Shown: one piece after another, positions 16,981-23,959 of the stretch
Layout: every line of letters starts with the position of its first letter
How positions within the stretch are numbered: the stretch's first letter is position 1
From: an uncultured Paracoccaceae bacterium
Lineage (GTDB): Bacteria > Pseudomonadota > Alphaproteobacteria > Rhodobacterales > Rhodobacteraceae
Reading direction: 5' to 3'
NCBI GenBank assembly: GCA_947498985.1
Contig: CANMMF010000001.1
Coordinates: 277,501 to 341,500, forward strand
Length of the DNA stretch: 64,000 nt
Program-made: the position numbers and the translations under genes
Notes under the pieces: model-generated
Told to the model about the DNA's origin: nothing
The model's input: only the letters and a program-made list of their open reading frames with translations
The model's database searches: none

Positions 16981-17732
16981 TGGCTGACCTCTCCGACCGG
17001 GGGCTCGGGGCGGTTGCGATATCGCGCGCCCTTGATCCAGAGCTTCAGCGCCTGCCAGTGGATCAGCGCCAGAACCCGCCGCGCGCCAAAGGGACGCCGG
17101 AGGGCAGAGCGCAGAATAGACCGGTTCGTCATCACCCGCCGCGGCCCGCAAAGCGTGGCGATCAGCCCGCCGCGGCCAGCGCTGTAGTCGATCCAGATGC
17201 CGATACGCTCAGCATTGATGTCGAAGCGGAAGACATAGCCGCCCTCGACCGGCTGGAAGGGCGAGACATGAAAGATCTTCTGCGCGGTCAGCCTGTCGGT
17301 CTTTTCGATGACCGAGCGGTCGGGCTTCACGCAGAGATAGGAATGGCGGTCGCCAAAGGTGTTGCTGACCTCGGCGATGACCGCAAGCAGCCGTTCGTTT
17401 TTGTCGTGGGCCAGCCAGAACGACACCGGGTTGAAGACATGGCCCAGCATCCGCGGCTGGGCGAGCAGCAAAAGCGGTCCTTCCGCGCGGATCTGATGCG
17501 CCTCCAGCACGTCGCGCGCCCAGACCGCCCCGCGCCCCTGCCCCGGCGCACCGCCATGGTCGCTGTCCTGCAGCGAGGTCACATTCGCGCCGTTGCGCGA
17601 GAAAAGTGCCGGTGTTTCGGGCACCGTCTCGGCATCGAGCATGACGTAATCCACCGAGTAGCGGAACGCGTTGCCGATGGCGCCCTTGCGGCCATGATAG
17701 GTGTGGCCAAGGATATGATGGACGGCGCTCAT
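16977..17732 (-). CDS. DUF1365 family protein, linked to singlet-oxygen/furan fatty acid genes
   Basis: A 251-residue protein with the DUF1365 landmarks: HILGHTYHGRKGAIGNAFRYSVDYVMLD at the N terminus, FNPVSFWLAHD in the middle and KIFHVSPFQPVEGGYVF later. In Rhodobacter sphaeroides the homologous gene beside rpoE-chrR (RSP_1090, from memory) has been tied to the singlet-oxygen response and to unusual fatty acids. The start overlaps the amine oxidase stop (ATGA). Biochemical activity is not evident from sequence. Confidence 0.88.
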   Translation of the reverse strand: MSAVHHILGHTYHGRKGAIGNAFRYSVDYVMLDAETVPETPALFSRNGANVTSLQDSDHGGAPGQGRGAVWARDVLEAHQIRAEGPLLLLAQPRMLGHVFNPVSFWLAHDKNERLLAVIAEVSNTFGDRHSYLCVKPDRSVIEKTDRLTAQKIFHVSPFQPVEGGYVFRFDINAERIGIWIDYSAGRGGLIATLCGPRRVMTNRSILRSALRRPFGARRVLALIHWQALKLWIKGARYRNRPEPPVGEVSQ

Positions 17733-19024
17733 GCCACCTCGGCCAGAACCGCGCTGCGCGCACGGATCGCATCGGCCACGTCAACAGCGCTCGACAGCCC
17801 GTCCTCGTGAAAGCCGTTCTTCATCCAGGCGCCGCAGAACCAGGTGTTATGTGTGCCGTTCTGGAACGCCACCAGCTTTTGCGCCTCAAGTGCGGCCAGA
17901 TCGAAGACCGGATGCCGCAAGGTGGTTTCGTCATAGATGAGCTCTTCGCGGATCTCGCGCGTGGAATTCAGCGTGACAAACATCGGATCGTCCTTCGGGA
18001 TCGGCTGCAGGCAGTTCATCCAGTAGGTCAGGTCGATGGCGTTCATGGTCTTGCGCGGGGTCTCGGTGTAGTTCCAAGAGGACCAGCAGGCGCGCCGTTT
18101 GGGCATCACTTGCGTGTCCGCATGCAGCACAACCCGATTGGGCTGGTAGGCCACCGCGCCAAGCCCGCCACGCTCAATGGGGGTGGCATCGCCCAGAAGG
18201 CGCAAGCTGTCGTCGGAATGGGTGGCAAAGACCACGTCGTCAAAGCTTTCCCAGCCGCCTTTCGCCTTGATCCGGACGCCGCCGGGCACCCGCCGCACCG
18301 TATCGACCGGCGTGCCAAGGCGCATCGTGACCCCCTGCGCCTGCATCGCCGCCCCCAGCCGGCGCACGTATTCCACCGAGCCGCCCTTGACCGTGTACCA
18401 CTGATGCTGGCCGGTGTGGCTGAGCAGCGCATGGTTTTCGAAGAACTGGATCAGCGCATGCGCCGGAAAGTCGAGGATCTTGTCGACGGGTGTGGACCAG
18501 ATCGCACCCGAAAGCGGCAGCAGGTAATAATCGCGGAACCACGCGCCGGTGCCGAGCCGGTCGAGAAACGCCCCAAGCGACAACGTGCGGTCCTGCGCCT
18601 CGTCGAGCGCGCGCGCATTGAAGCGCAGAATATCGCGCACCATGCCCAGAAAGCGCGGATCAACCGCGTTGCGGGTCTGCGCGAACAGCGCGCGCAGATT
18701 GCGCAGCCCGTATTCCAGACGCCCGCCATCGAGGCTTGCGCCAAAGCTCATGTCGGATTTGGTGACAGGTACGTCGAGCCGGGCAAAAAGCTCTGCCATA
18801 TGCGGGTAATTGGCGTAGTTGAACACGATAAAGCCGGTATCGACCGGCTGGTCGCCACGCTTTCCGGCAATCAGCGTGCGCGCATGCCCACCCAGCCGCG
18901 GCTCTGCCTCAAAAAGCGTGACCCGATGGTCGTCGGCCAGAAGATGCGCCGCCCCCATGCCTGAAATCCCCGCGCCGATAACGGCAATCTTTCGCGCGCC
19001 TGCCGCGCGGGCTTCAAATGGCAT
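17729..19024 (-). CDS. FAD-dependent amine oxidase-like protein (fatty acid desaturase candidate)
   Basis: A 431-residue flavoprotein with an N-terminal dinucleotide fold: GAGISG at residues 17-22, an acidic residue Glu39 ending strand 2, and the second signature RLGGHARTL. It resembles the protein coded beside rpoE-chrR in Rhodobacter sphaeroides (RSP_1091), which I recall as a flavin-dependent desaturase in furan fatty acid synthesis; this assignment is by synteny and family. It is the first gene of a six-gene minus-strand operon, divergent from rpoE-chrR across about 200 bp. Confidence 0.88.
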   Translation of the reverse strand: MPFEARAAGARKIAVIGAGISGMGAAHLLADDHRVTLFEAEPRLGGHARTLIAGKRGDQPVDTGFIVFNYANYPHMAELFARLDVPVTKSDMSFGASLDGGRLEYGLRNLRALFAQTRNAVDPRFLGMVRDILRFNARALDEAQDRTLSLGAFLDRLGTGAWFRDYYLLPLSGAIWSTPVDKILDFPAHALIQFFENHALLSHTGQHQWYTVKGGSVEYVRRLGAAMQAQGVTMRLGTPVDTVRRVPGGVRIKAKGGWESFDDVVFATHSDDSLRLLGDATPIERGGLGAVAYQPNRVVLHADTQVMPKRRACWSSWNYTETPRKTMNAIDLTYWMNCLQPIPKDDPMFVTLNSTREIREELIYDETTLRHPVFDLAALEAQKLVAFQNGTHNTWFCGAWMKNGFHEDGLSSAVDVADAIRARSAVLAEVA

Positions 19025-19058
19025 ACTCGTGATACTCCGGATGTTTCTGCTCTTAAGG

Positions 19059-19088
19059 GGAGTACGGCGGGCGCCGCCAACCGGATGA
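19059..19088 (-). promoter_or_regulatory. Possible RpoE-type promoter of the amine oxidase operon
   Basis: On the minus strand TCATCC (19083-19088), 18 nt, then TACTCC (19059-19064). The -35 differs by one base from TGATCC, and the spacing equals that of the rpoE promoter opposite; the -10 match is poor. It is 35 nt ahead of the operon's first ATG. Offered as a weak candidate because the homologous operon is RpoE-dependent in Rhodobacter sphaeroides. Confidence 0.3.
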
Positions 19089-19110
19089 AAAAAGAATAGG
19101 AAAAAAAATC

Positions 19111-19140
19111 TGATCCATTAGGTTTGAAGACGCGTAGAAG
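19111..19140 (+). promoter_or_regulatory. RpoE-dependent autoregulatory promoter of rpoE-chrR
   Basis: TGATCC (19111-19116), an 18-nt spacer, then TAGAAG (19135-19140). Group 11 ECF sigma factors such as Rhodobacter sphaeroides RpoE recognise a TGATCC -35 about 18 nt from a TAAGA-type -10 and activate their own gene. The predicted transcript would begin near 19147, upstream of the chosen rpoE start. Confidence 0.7.
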
Positions 19141-19225
19141 ATGCATGTTAGGCAGTTCTGCGCCCTTCGACGCAAATGATGTAACGCCCGTTGCAGCGGG
19201 TGTTCTCTCGCGCGGCGGCGAAGGA

Positions 19226-19807
19226 ATGCGAACGGTCGGGATGAAACGCGTGGGTCTTGATACCCCGGAAATGACAGAAGACTGGGTCGGTTGCCTGGTC
19301 CGCATACGTGACAACAGGGATGAAGCGGCCTTTGTCGAGGTGTTCGAGCACTTCGCGCCAAGGGTCAAAGCCTTCCTGATGCGTGGCGGCTCGGACAATG
19401 CGCTGGCCGAGGAATGTGTGCAGGAGGTCATGGCGACCGTCTGGCACAAGTCCGCGATGTTCGATGCATCGCGCGCCTCCGTTGCGACGTGGATCTTCAC
19501 GATTGCGCGGAACAAGAAGATCGATGTGCTGCGCAAGCAGCGCAGACCAGAGCCGGAGGACCTCCCCTGGGGGCCCGAGGCGGAACCGGATCAGGCCGAT
19601 ATCATCGGTCTGCAGCAAGAGAACAGACAATTGGGGGAAGCCATCGCCTCCCTCCCCGAAAAGCAAAGGGCACTGATCGAGAAAGCCTATTTCGGAGACC
19701 TCAGTCATTCGGAGATTGCCGATGAGACGGGTCTGCCGCTGGGCACGATCAAATCCCGCATCAGACTGGCGCTGGAGAGACTGCGCCACGCAATGGACAA
19801 CACGTGA
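19226..19807 (+). CDS. rpoE: RpoE-type ECF sigma factor (singlet oxygen response)
   Basis: A 193-residue sigma factor. Region 2 is visible as EAAFVEVFEHFAPRVKAFLMRGG through ECVQEVMATVWHKS and ATWIFTIARNKKIDVLRK. Region 4 is ALIEKAYFGDLSHSEIADETGLPLGTIKSRIRLALERLR. It is an ECF11-type factor held inactive by ChrR and released when singlet oxygen is generated by light and pigments. The true start is uncertain: ATG at 19226, 19241 and 19271 are all possible, and homologues begin close to the TEDW segment. It is immediately followed by chrR. Confidence 0.93.
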   Translation: MRTVGMKRVGLDTPEMTEDWVGCLVRIRDNRDEAAFVEVFEHFAPRVKAFLMRGGSDNALAEECVQEVMATVWHKSAMFDASRASVATWIFTIARNKKIDVLRKQRRPEPEDLPWGPEAEPDQADIIGLQQENRQLGEAIASLPEKQRALIEKAYFGDLSHSEIADETGLPLGTIKSRIRLALERLRHAMDNT

Positions 19808-19812
19808 AGACA

Positions 19813-20466
19813 ATGACGCATTCGATCAATCATCATCTAAGCGAAAAGCTGATCGCCGGATATGCCGCAGGCACTCTGCCCGAAGCGGTGAACCTGATCA
19901 TCGCCTCACATATCTCGCTCTGCGACACCTGCCGTGCAGAGGTTGAAGCTCACGAAGCCGTGGGCGGTGCCATCATGGAGCGCGTGGAAAGCGCCGAGGT
20001 CTCCGAGGCGTGCCTCTCCGGCGCGCTGGATCTCATCCGCAACGGCGCGTGGTCCGCGCTCGATCAACGTGTGGCAGCCCCCGACCCGGTGCTGCCCGCG
20101 CCTCTGCGCGACTATGTGGGCGGCACGCTTGACGATGTGAACTGGCGACCGGTCGGCATGGGCGTGAAGCAGGCGGTGCTGGAGACCTCGTCCGAGGCCA
20201 CCGCCCGGTTGCTCTATATCCCGGCAGGCACCGCGGTGCCGGATCACGGCCATTCCGGCATGGAATTGACGCTGGTGCTGAAAGGCGCGTTTTCCGACGA
20301 GCTTGACCGGTTTGCCCGCGGCGATATCGAGATTGCGCATGAGGATATGCAGCACACGCCGATTGCGGATGTGTCGGAGGATTGCATCTGCCTTGCAGTG
20401 ACCGACGCGCCCTTGAAGTTCAAAGGTCTCCTGCCGCGCCTGATGCAGCCGTTCCTGAAAATCTGA
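19813..20466 (+). CDS. chrR: ChrR, zinc anti-sigma factor and cupin sensor
   Basis: A 217-residue protein. The N-terminal anti-sigma domain carries the zinc ligands HxxxCxxC (His33, Cys37, Cys40) plus His8. The C-terminal cupin has candidate metal ligands His145, His147, Glu151 and His181, and Cys191/Cys193 match the cysteine pair known in the Rhodobacter sphaeroides protein. ChrR binds RpoE until singlet oxygen triggers release. I chose ATG 19813; a GTG at 19804 overlaps the rpoE stop (GTGA) and would add three residues. The gene pair is thus translationally coupled or nearly so. Confidence 0.94.
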   Translation: MTHSINHHLSEKLIAGYAAGTLPEAVNLIIASHISLCDTCRAEVEAHEAVGGAIMERVESAEVSEACLSGALDLIRNGAWSALDQRVAAPDPVLPAPLRDYVGGTLDDVNWRPVGMGVKQAVLETSSEATARLLYIPAGTAVPDHGHSGMELTLVLKGAFSDELDRFARGDIEIAHEDMQHTPIADVSEDCICLAVTDAPLKFKGLLPRLMQPFLKI

Positions 20467-20863
20467 GACTTGGTCATGTGACCGGTGCTGCGCCGGAGTG
20501 ATGGCTCTGGCTGGTGATCCTGTTTGGCCATCGCCGGCGGCCACTTTGATGAGCCGTGGCATCGACGGGCCCGGGACTGTCGATCCAGCGGGCATGTATA
20601 GCGCTTTATGCTAGCCGCGTTTGGATACCTTCGAAATCTCGCGACCAGTTCAGCCAGATCGACAGGCCGCGGGACGGCCCGTCAATAGCGCGGCGGCCTG
20701 CGGCCTTGATTCCGCGCCGGGGCGCGACACTGCTGAGTTCCGCGCCTGGGCGCGACACTGCTCCGGTCACCCCCGCATGCTTGCCTCCTCTCACCTGATC
20801 GCAAATGCAAAACGAGCCCCGGAGGGCTCGTTGCAGTCGTACCACGCGTAACCCCGGGTCGCG
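20467..20863. other. 397-bp intergenic region with tandem repeat
   Basis: No gene was recognised between chrR and lpdA. A 25-nt unit beginning TTCCGCGCC(G/T)GGGCGCGACA occurs twice in tandem (20710-20734 and 20738-20762) with one mismatch and a 28-nt period. A small palindrome GGTCA-TG-TGACC is at 20472-20483. The terminator of the pyruvate dehydrogenase operon ends the region. The middle portion looks like decayed DNA, but no parent gene could be named. Confidence 0.55.
20809..20832 (-). terminator. Rho-independent terminator of the pyruvate dehydrogenase operon
   Basis: A 9-bp stem AACGAGCCC (20811-20819) / GGGCTCGTT (20824-20832) has a 4-nt loop. On the minus strand it continues into TT-GCATTT, 32 nt past the lpdA stop. 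Confidence 0.82.
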
Positions 20864-22606
20864 CTATTTCTTGCGCTTTTTCGGCGGCATGAGATCGGTG
20901 ATCGTGCCTTCGAACATCTCGGCGGCGAAATTCACCGTTTCCGACAGCGTCGGGTGCGGGTGGATCGTGTGGCCGAGATCGACCGCATCGGCCCCCATCT
21001 CGATGGCCAGCGCGGTCTCGGCGATCAGGTCGCCCGCGTTCGTGCCGACGATGCAGGCGCCGATCACGCGGTCATCCTCGGGATCGAAGAGCAGCTTGGT
21101 GATGCCCTCGCTGCGCCCGTTCGACAGCGATTTGCCCGACGCGGCCCAGGGAAAGACGCCCTTTTCGTATTTCACGCCCCTGGCCTTGGCCTCGGTTTCG
21201 GTCAGCCCGCACCAGGCCACTTCGGGATCGGTATAGGCGACGGACGGGATCAGCTTGGCGTCGAAGAAGCGCTTTTCACCGGCGCAGACCTCTGCCGCGA
21301 CCTTGCCTTCATGCACCGCTTTATGCGCCAGCATCGGCTGGCCCACCACGTCGCCGATGGCGAAGATGTGGCTGACACCGGTGCGCATCTGGCCGTCCAC
21401 GGCGATGAAGCCGCGCTCGTCCACTGCCACACCCGCCTTGTCGGCATCGATGAGCTTGCCGTTGGGCTTGCGACCCACGGCGACCAGAACCTTGTCGAAC
21501 GTGTCCTGGAACTGCTCGCCCTTGTCATCCTCGAAGGTGACCTTCAGGCCTTTCTTCAGGGCCTCGACCGCGGTGACCTTGGTCTTGAGGAAGATGTTCT
21601 CGTAGCGGCCCTTGATGCGGGTCATCAGCGGTTTGACGATGTCCTTGTCGGCGCCGGGGATGATCTGGTCCATCAACTCGACCACCGTGACCTTGGAGCC
21701 CAGCGCGTCATAGACGCAGGCCATCTCGAGCCCGATGATACCGCCGCCCAGAACCAGCATCCGCTTGGGGATGTCCTTCAGCTCCAGCGCGCCGGTGCTG
21801 TCGATCACCCGCTCGTCGTCATGCGGGATAAACGGCAGATCGACCGGCTCGGAGCCCGCCGCGATGATGCAATTGTCAAAGCTCACAGTGGTGGTGCCGT
21901 CGTCACCCGCAACCGAGATCATGTTGGGTCCGGTGAATGTGCCGTAGCCATGCACAACCTTGACTTTGCGGCCTTTGGAGAGCCCGTCGAGACCGCCGGT
22001 CAACTGGTTGACCACGCCGTCCTTGAAGCTGCGCAGCTCGTCGAGGTCGATCTTGGGTTTGCCGAAGCTGATGCCATGTGCGCCCATCTCTTCGGCCTCG
22101 GTGATCACCTTGGCCACATGCAGCAGTGCCTTTGACGGGATACAGCCGACGTTGAGACAGACACCGCCCAGCGACGGGTAGCGCTCGATGAGAATGACGC
22201 TCTTGCCGAGATCGGCGGCGCGGAAGGCCGCGGTGTAGCCGCCCGGGCCGGAGCCCAGCACAACCACCTCGGCATGCGCGTCGCCGGGGCCGGTGGCGGT
22301 ACCCGTGGCCTCGAGTTTTTCAGGCGCCTTGGCGGGCGCCTCATCGGGCTCTTTCGAGCCCGCCTCGGGTTTGGCGCCGGCGCCTTCGATCACCATGATG
22401 ACCGACCCTTCGGAGACCTTGTCGCCTTCGGCAACCGTGATCTCGGTGATCTTGCCAGCCGCAGGGCTTGGCACTTCCATCGTGGCCTTGTCGGATTCCA
22501 GTTCGATGAGCGGGTCTTCCTCGGCGACGGTATCGCCGACGGAGACGAGCACGCTGACCACCGGCACGTCGGTGAAATCACCGATATCGGGGACTTTGAT
22601 TTCCAT
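20864..22606 (-). CDS. lpdA: Dihydrolipoyl dehydrogenase (E3) with N-terminal lipoyl domain
   Basis: A 580-residue E3, about 110 residues longer than ordinary E3. Residues 1-75 form a lipoyl domain with Lys40 in ESDKATMEVPSP; a Pro/Ala linker (75-110) leads to the flavoprotein. The FAD motif GSGPGG is at 118-123 and the redox disulfide CLNVGC at 150-155. It reoxidises the lipoamide of AceF, giving NADH. It is the third gene of the pyruvate dehydrogenase operon (12 nt after aceF) and is followed by a terminator. The lipoyl fusion is known from some other bacteria such as Neisseria. Confidence 0.96.
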   Translation of the reverse strand: MEIKVPDIGDFTDVPVVSVLVSVGDTVAEEDPLIELESDKATMEVPSPAAGKITEITVAEGDKVSEGSVIMVIEGAGAKPEAGSKEPDEAPAKAPEKLEATGTATGPGDAHAEVVVLGSGPGGYTAAFRAADLGKSVILIERYPSLGGVCLNVGCIPSKALLHVAKVITEAEEMGAHGISFGKPKIDLDELRSFKDGVVNQLTGGLDGLSKGRKVKVVHGYGTFTGPNMISVAGDDGTTTVSFDNCIIAAGSEPVDLPFIPHDDERVIDSTGALELKDIPKRMLVLGGGIIGLEMACVYDALGSKVTVVELMDQIIPGADKDIVKPLMTRIKGRYENIFLKTKVTAVEALKKGLKVTFEDDKGEQFQDTFDKVLVAVGRKPNGKLIDADKAGVAVDERGFIAVDGQMRTGVSHIFAIGDVVGQPMLAHKAVHEGKVAAEVCAGEKRFFDAKLIPSVAYTDPEVAWCGLTETEAKARGVKYEKGVFPWAASGKSLSNGRSEGITKLLFDPEDDRVIGACIVGTNAGDLIAETALAIEMGADAVDLGHTIHPHPTLSETVNFAAEMFEGTITDLMPPKKRKK

Positions 22607-22618
22607 GATCCGCTCTCC

Positions 22619-23884
22619 TTACCACATCAACTTGCGCATATCGCCGAGCAGCGTCTTGAGCGTCACGCAGAAGCGCGCGGCCAAGGCACCGTCTACGGCC
22701 CGGTGGTCATAGCTCAGCGACAGGGGCTGCATCAGGCGCGGCTGGAACGCCTCGCCATCCCAAACCGGCGCCAGTTTGGAGCGCGTGAGACCGAGGATCG
22801 CCACTTCGGGCGCGTTCACGATGGGGGTGAAGCTGGTGCCGCCGATGCCGCCCAGCGACGAGATCGTGAAGGTGGCGCCCTGCATGTCCTTGGATTTGAG
22901 GTTGCCTTCGCGCGCGGCGGCACTGAGCTCCATCAACTCCTTGGAGATCTCCACCAGACCCTTGCGGTCGGCATCCTTGATCACCGGCACCATCAGCCCG
23001 TTCGGCGTGTCGGCAGCAAAGCCGATATTGTAGAACTCCTTCTTGATCAGCTTGTCGCCATCGGGGTGGATCGAGCTGTTGAATTCCCAATGGGTTTTCA
23101 GCGCAGAGACGCTGGCCTTGATCACGAAACTCAGCAACGTGACGCGGTAGCCCTGCTCCTTGGCCGCCGTGTCCATCTCCTTGCGGTATTTGTCGAGCTC
23201 GGTGATGTCGGCTTCGTCATTATGGGTGACATGCGGGATGTTGAGCCAGGAGCGGTGCAGCGCGGGGCCGGAGATCTTCTTGATGCGCGGCATCTCGATC
23301 TCTTCGATGGGGCCGAACTTGGAGAAGTCCACGGCGGGGATCGGCGGGATGCCCATTCCGCCCGACACGGCGCCACCTCCGGCAGCGGTCGGGGCCACCT
23401 GGGATTTCAGCGCCTTCTCGACATCCTCGCGCAGGATGCGGCCCTTGCGGCCCGATCCGTTGACCTTGTTGAGATCCACTTCGACCCGGCGGGCATAGGC
23501 GCGCACCGAAGGGGAGGCGTGGACCTTGGAGAACCCGGTATCGGTCACCGGCGCGGCGGGGGCCGGGGTCTCGGCCTGTTTGGGTGGCGCGCTGCTTTCC
23601 TGCTTGGGCGCGGGCGCGTCGTCCTTGGGTGCGGCCTCGCCCCCGGCGCCGTCCGCCTCCACAATCAGGATGACGGAGCCTTCGGAGACCATGTCGCCTT
23701 CGGCCACCTTGATCTCTTTCACGGTGCCCGCAACGGAGGACGGGACCTCCATCGTGGCCTTGTCTGATTCCAGCTCGACGATGGGATCCTCGAGCGCAAT
23801 CGTGTCGCCGACGCTCACCAGGATCGTCACCACCGGCACATCGCTGAAATCGCCGATATCGGGAACTTTTACTTCGGTTGTCAT
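22619..23884 (-). CDS. aceF: Dihydrolipoyllysine acetyltransferase (E2) of pyruvate dehydrogenase
   Basis: A 421-residue E2. It has a single lipoyl domain (residues 1-78, Lys42 in ESDKATMEVPSS), a flexible Ala/Pro linker, a peripheral subunit-binding domain near 126-160 (ASPSVRAYARRVEVDLNKV), and a catalytic domain to the end with DHRAVDG at 393-399 (His394). It transfers the acetyl group from lipoamide to CoA and forms the complex core. Having one lipoyl domain rather than the three of Escherichia coli may be offset by the extra lipoyl domain on LpdA. Confidence 0.96.
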   Translation of the reverse strand: MTTEVKVPDIGDFSDVPVVTILVSVGDTIALEDPIVELESDKATMEVPSSVAGTVKEIKVAEGDMVSEGSVILIVEADGAGGEAAPKDDAPAPKQESSAPPKQAETPAPAAPVTDTGFSKVHASPSVRAYARRVEVDLNKVNGSGRKGRILREDVEKALKSQVAPTAAGGGAVSGGMGIPPIPAVDFSKFGPIEEIEMPRIKKISGPALHRSWLNIPHVTHNDEADITELDKYRKEMDTAAKEQGYRVTLLSFVIKASVSALKTHWEFNSSIHPDGDKLIKKEFYNIGFAADTPNGLMVPVIKDADRKGLVEISKELMELSAAAREGNLKSKDMQGATFTISSLGGIGGTSFTPIVNAPEVAILGLTRSKLAPVWDGEAFQPRLMQPLSLSYDHRAVDGALAARFCVTLKTLLGDMRKLMW

Positions 23885-23959
23885 AGTGTTCTGTCCTTCA
23901 TTCGTGTGCCCCCGCCCCGCGCGCCCGGTTTCCGGACCCGCGGGTGGGCGCCTGTCCCT

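Noticed and set aside
20556-20798. 80-codon open frame in the chrR-lpdA gap
   Set aside because: It runs through the tandem repeat, lacks a ribosome binding site and has no coherent protein character.
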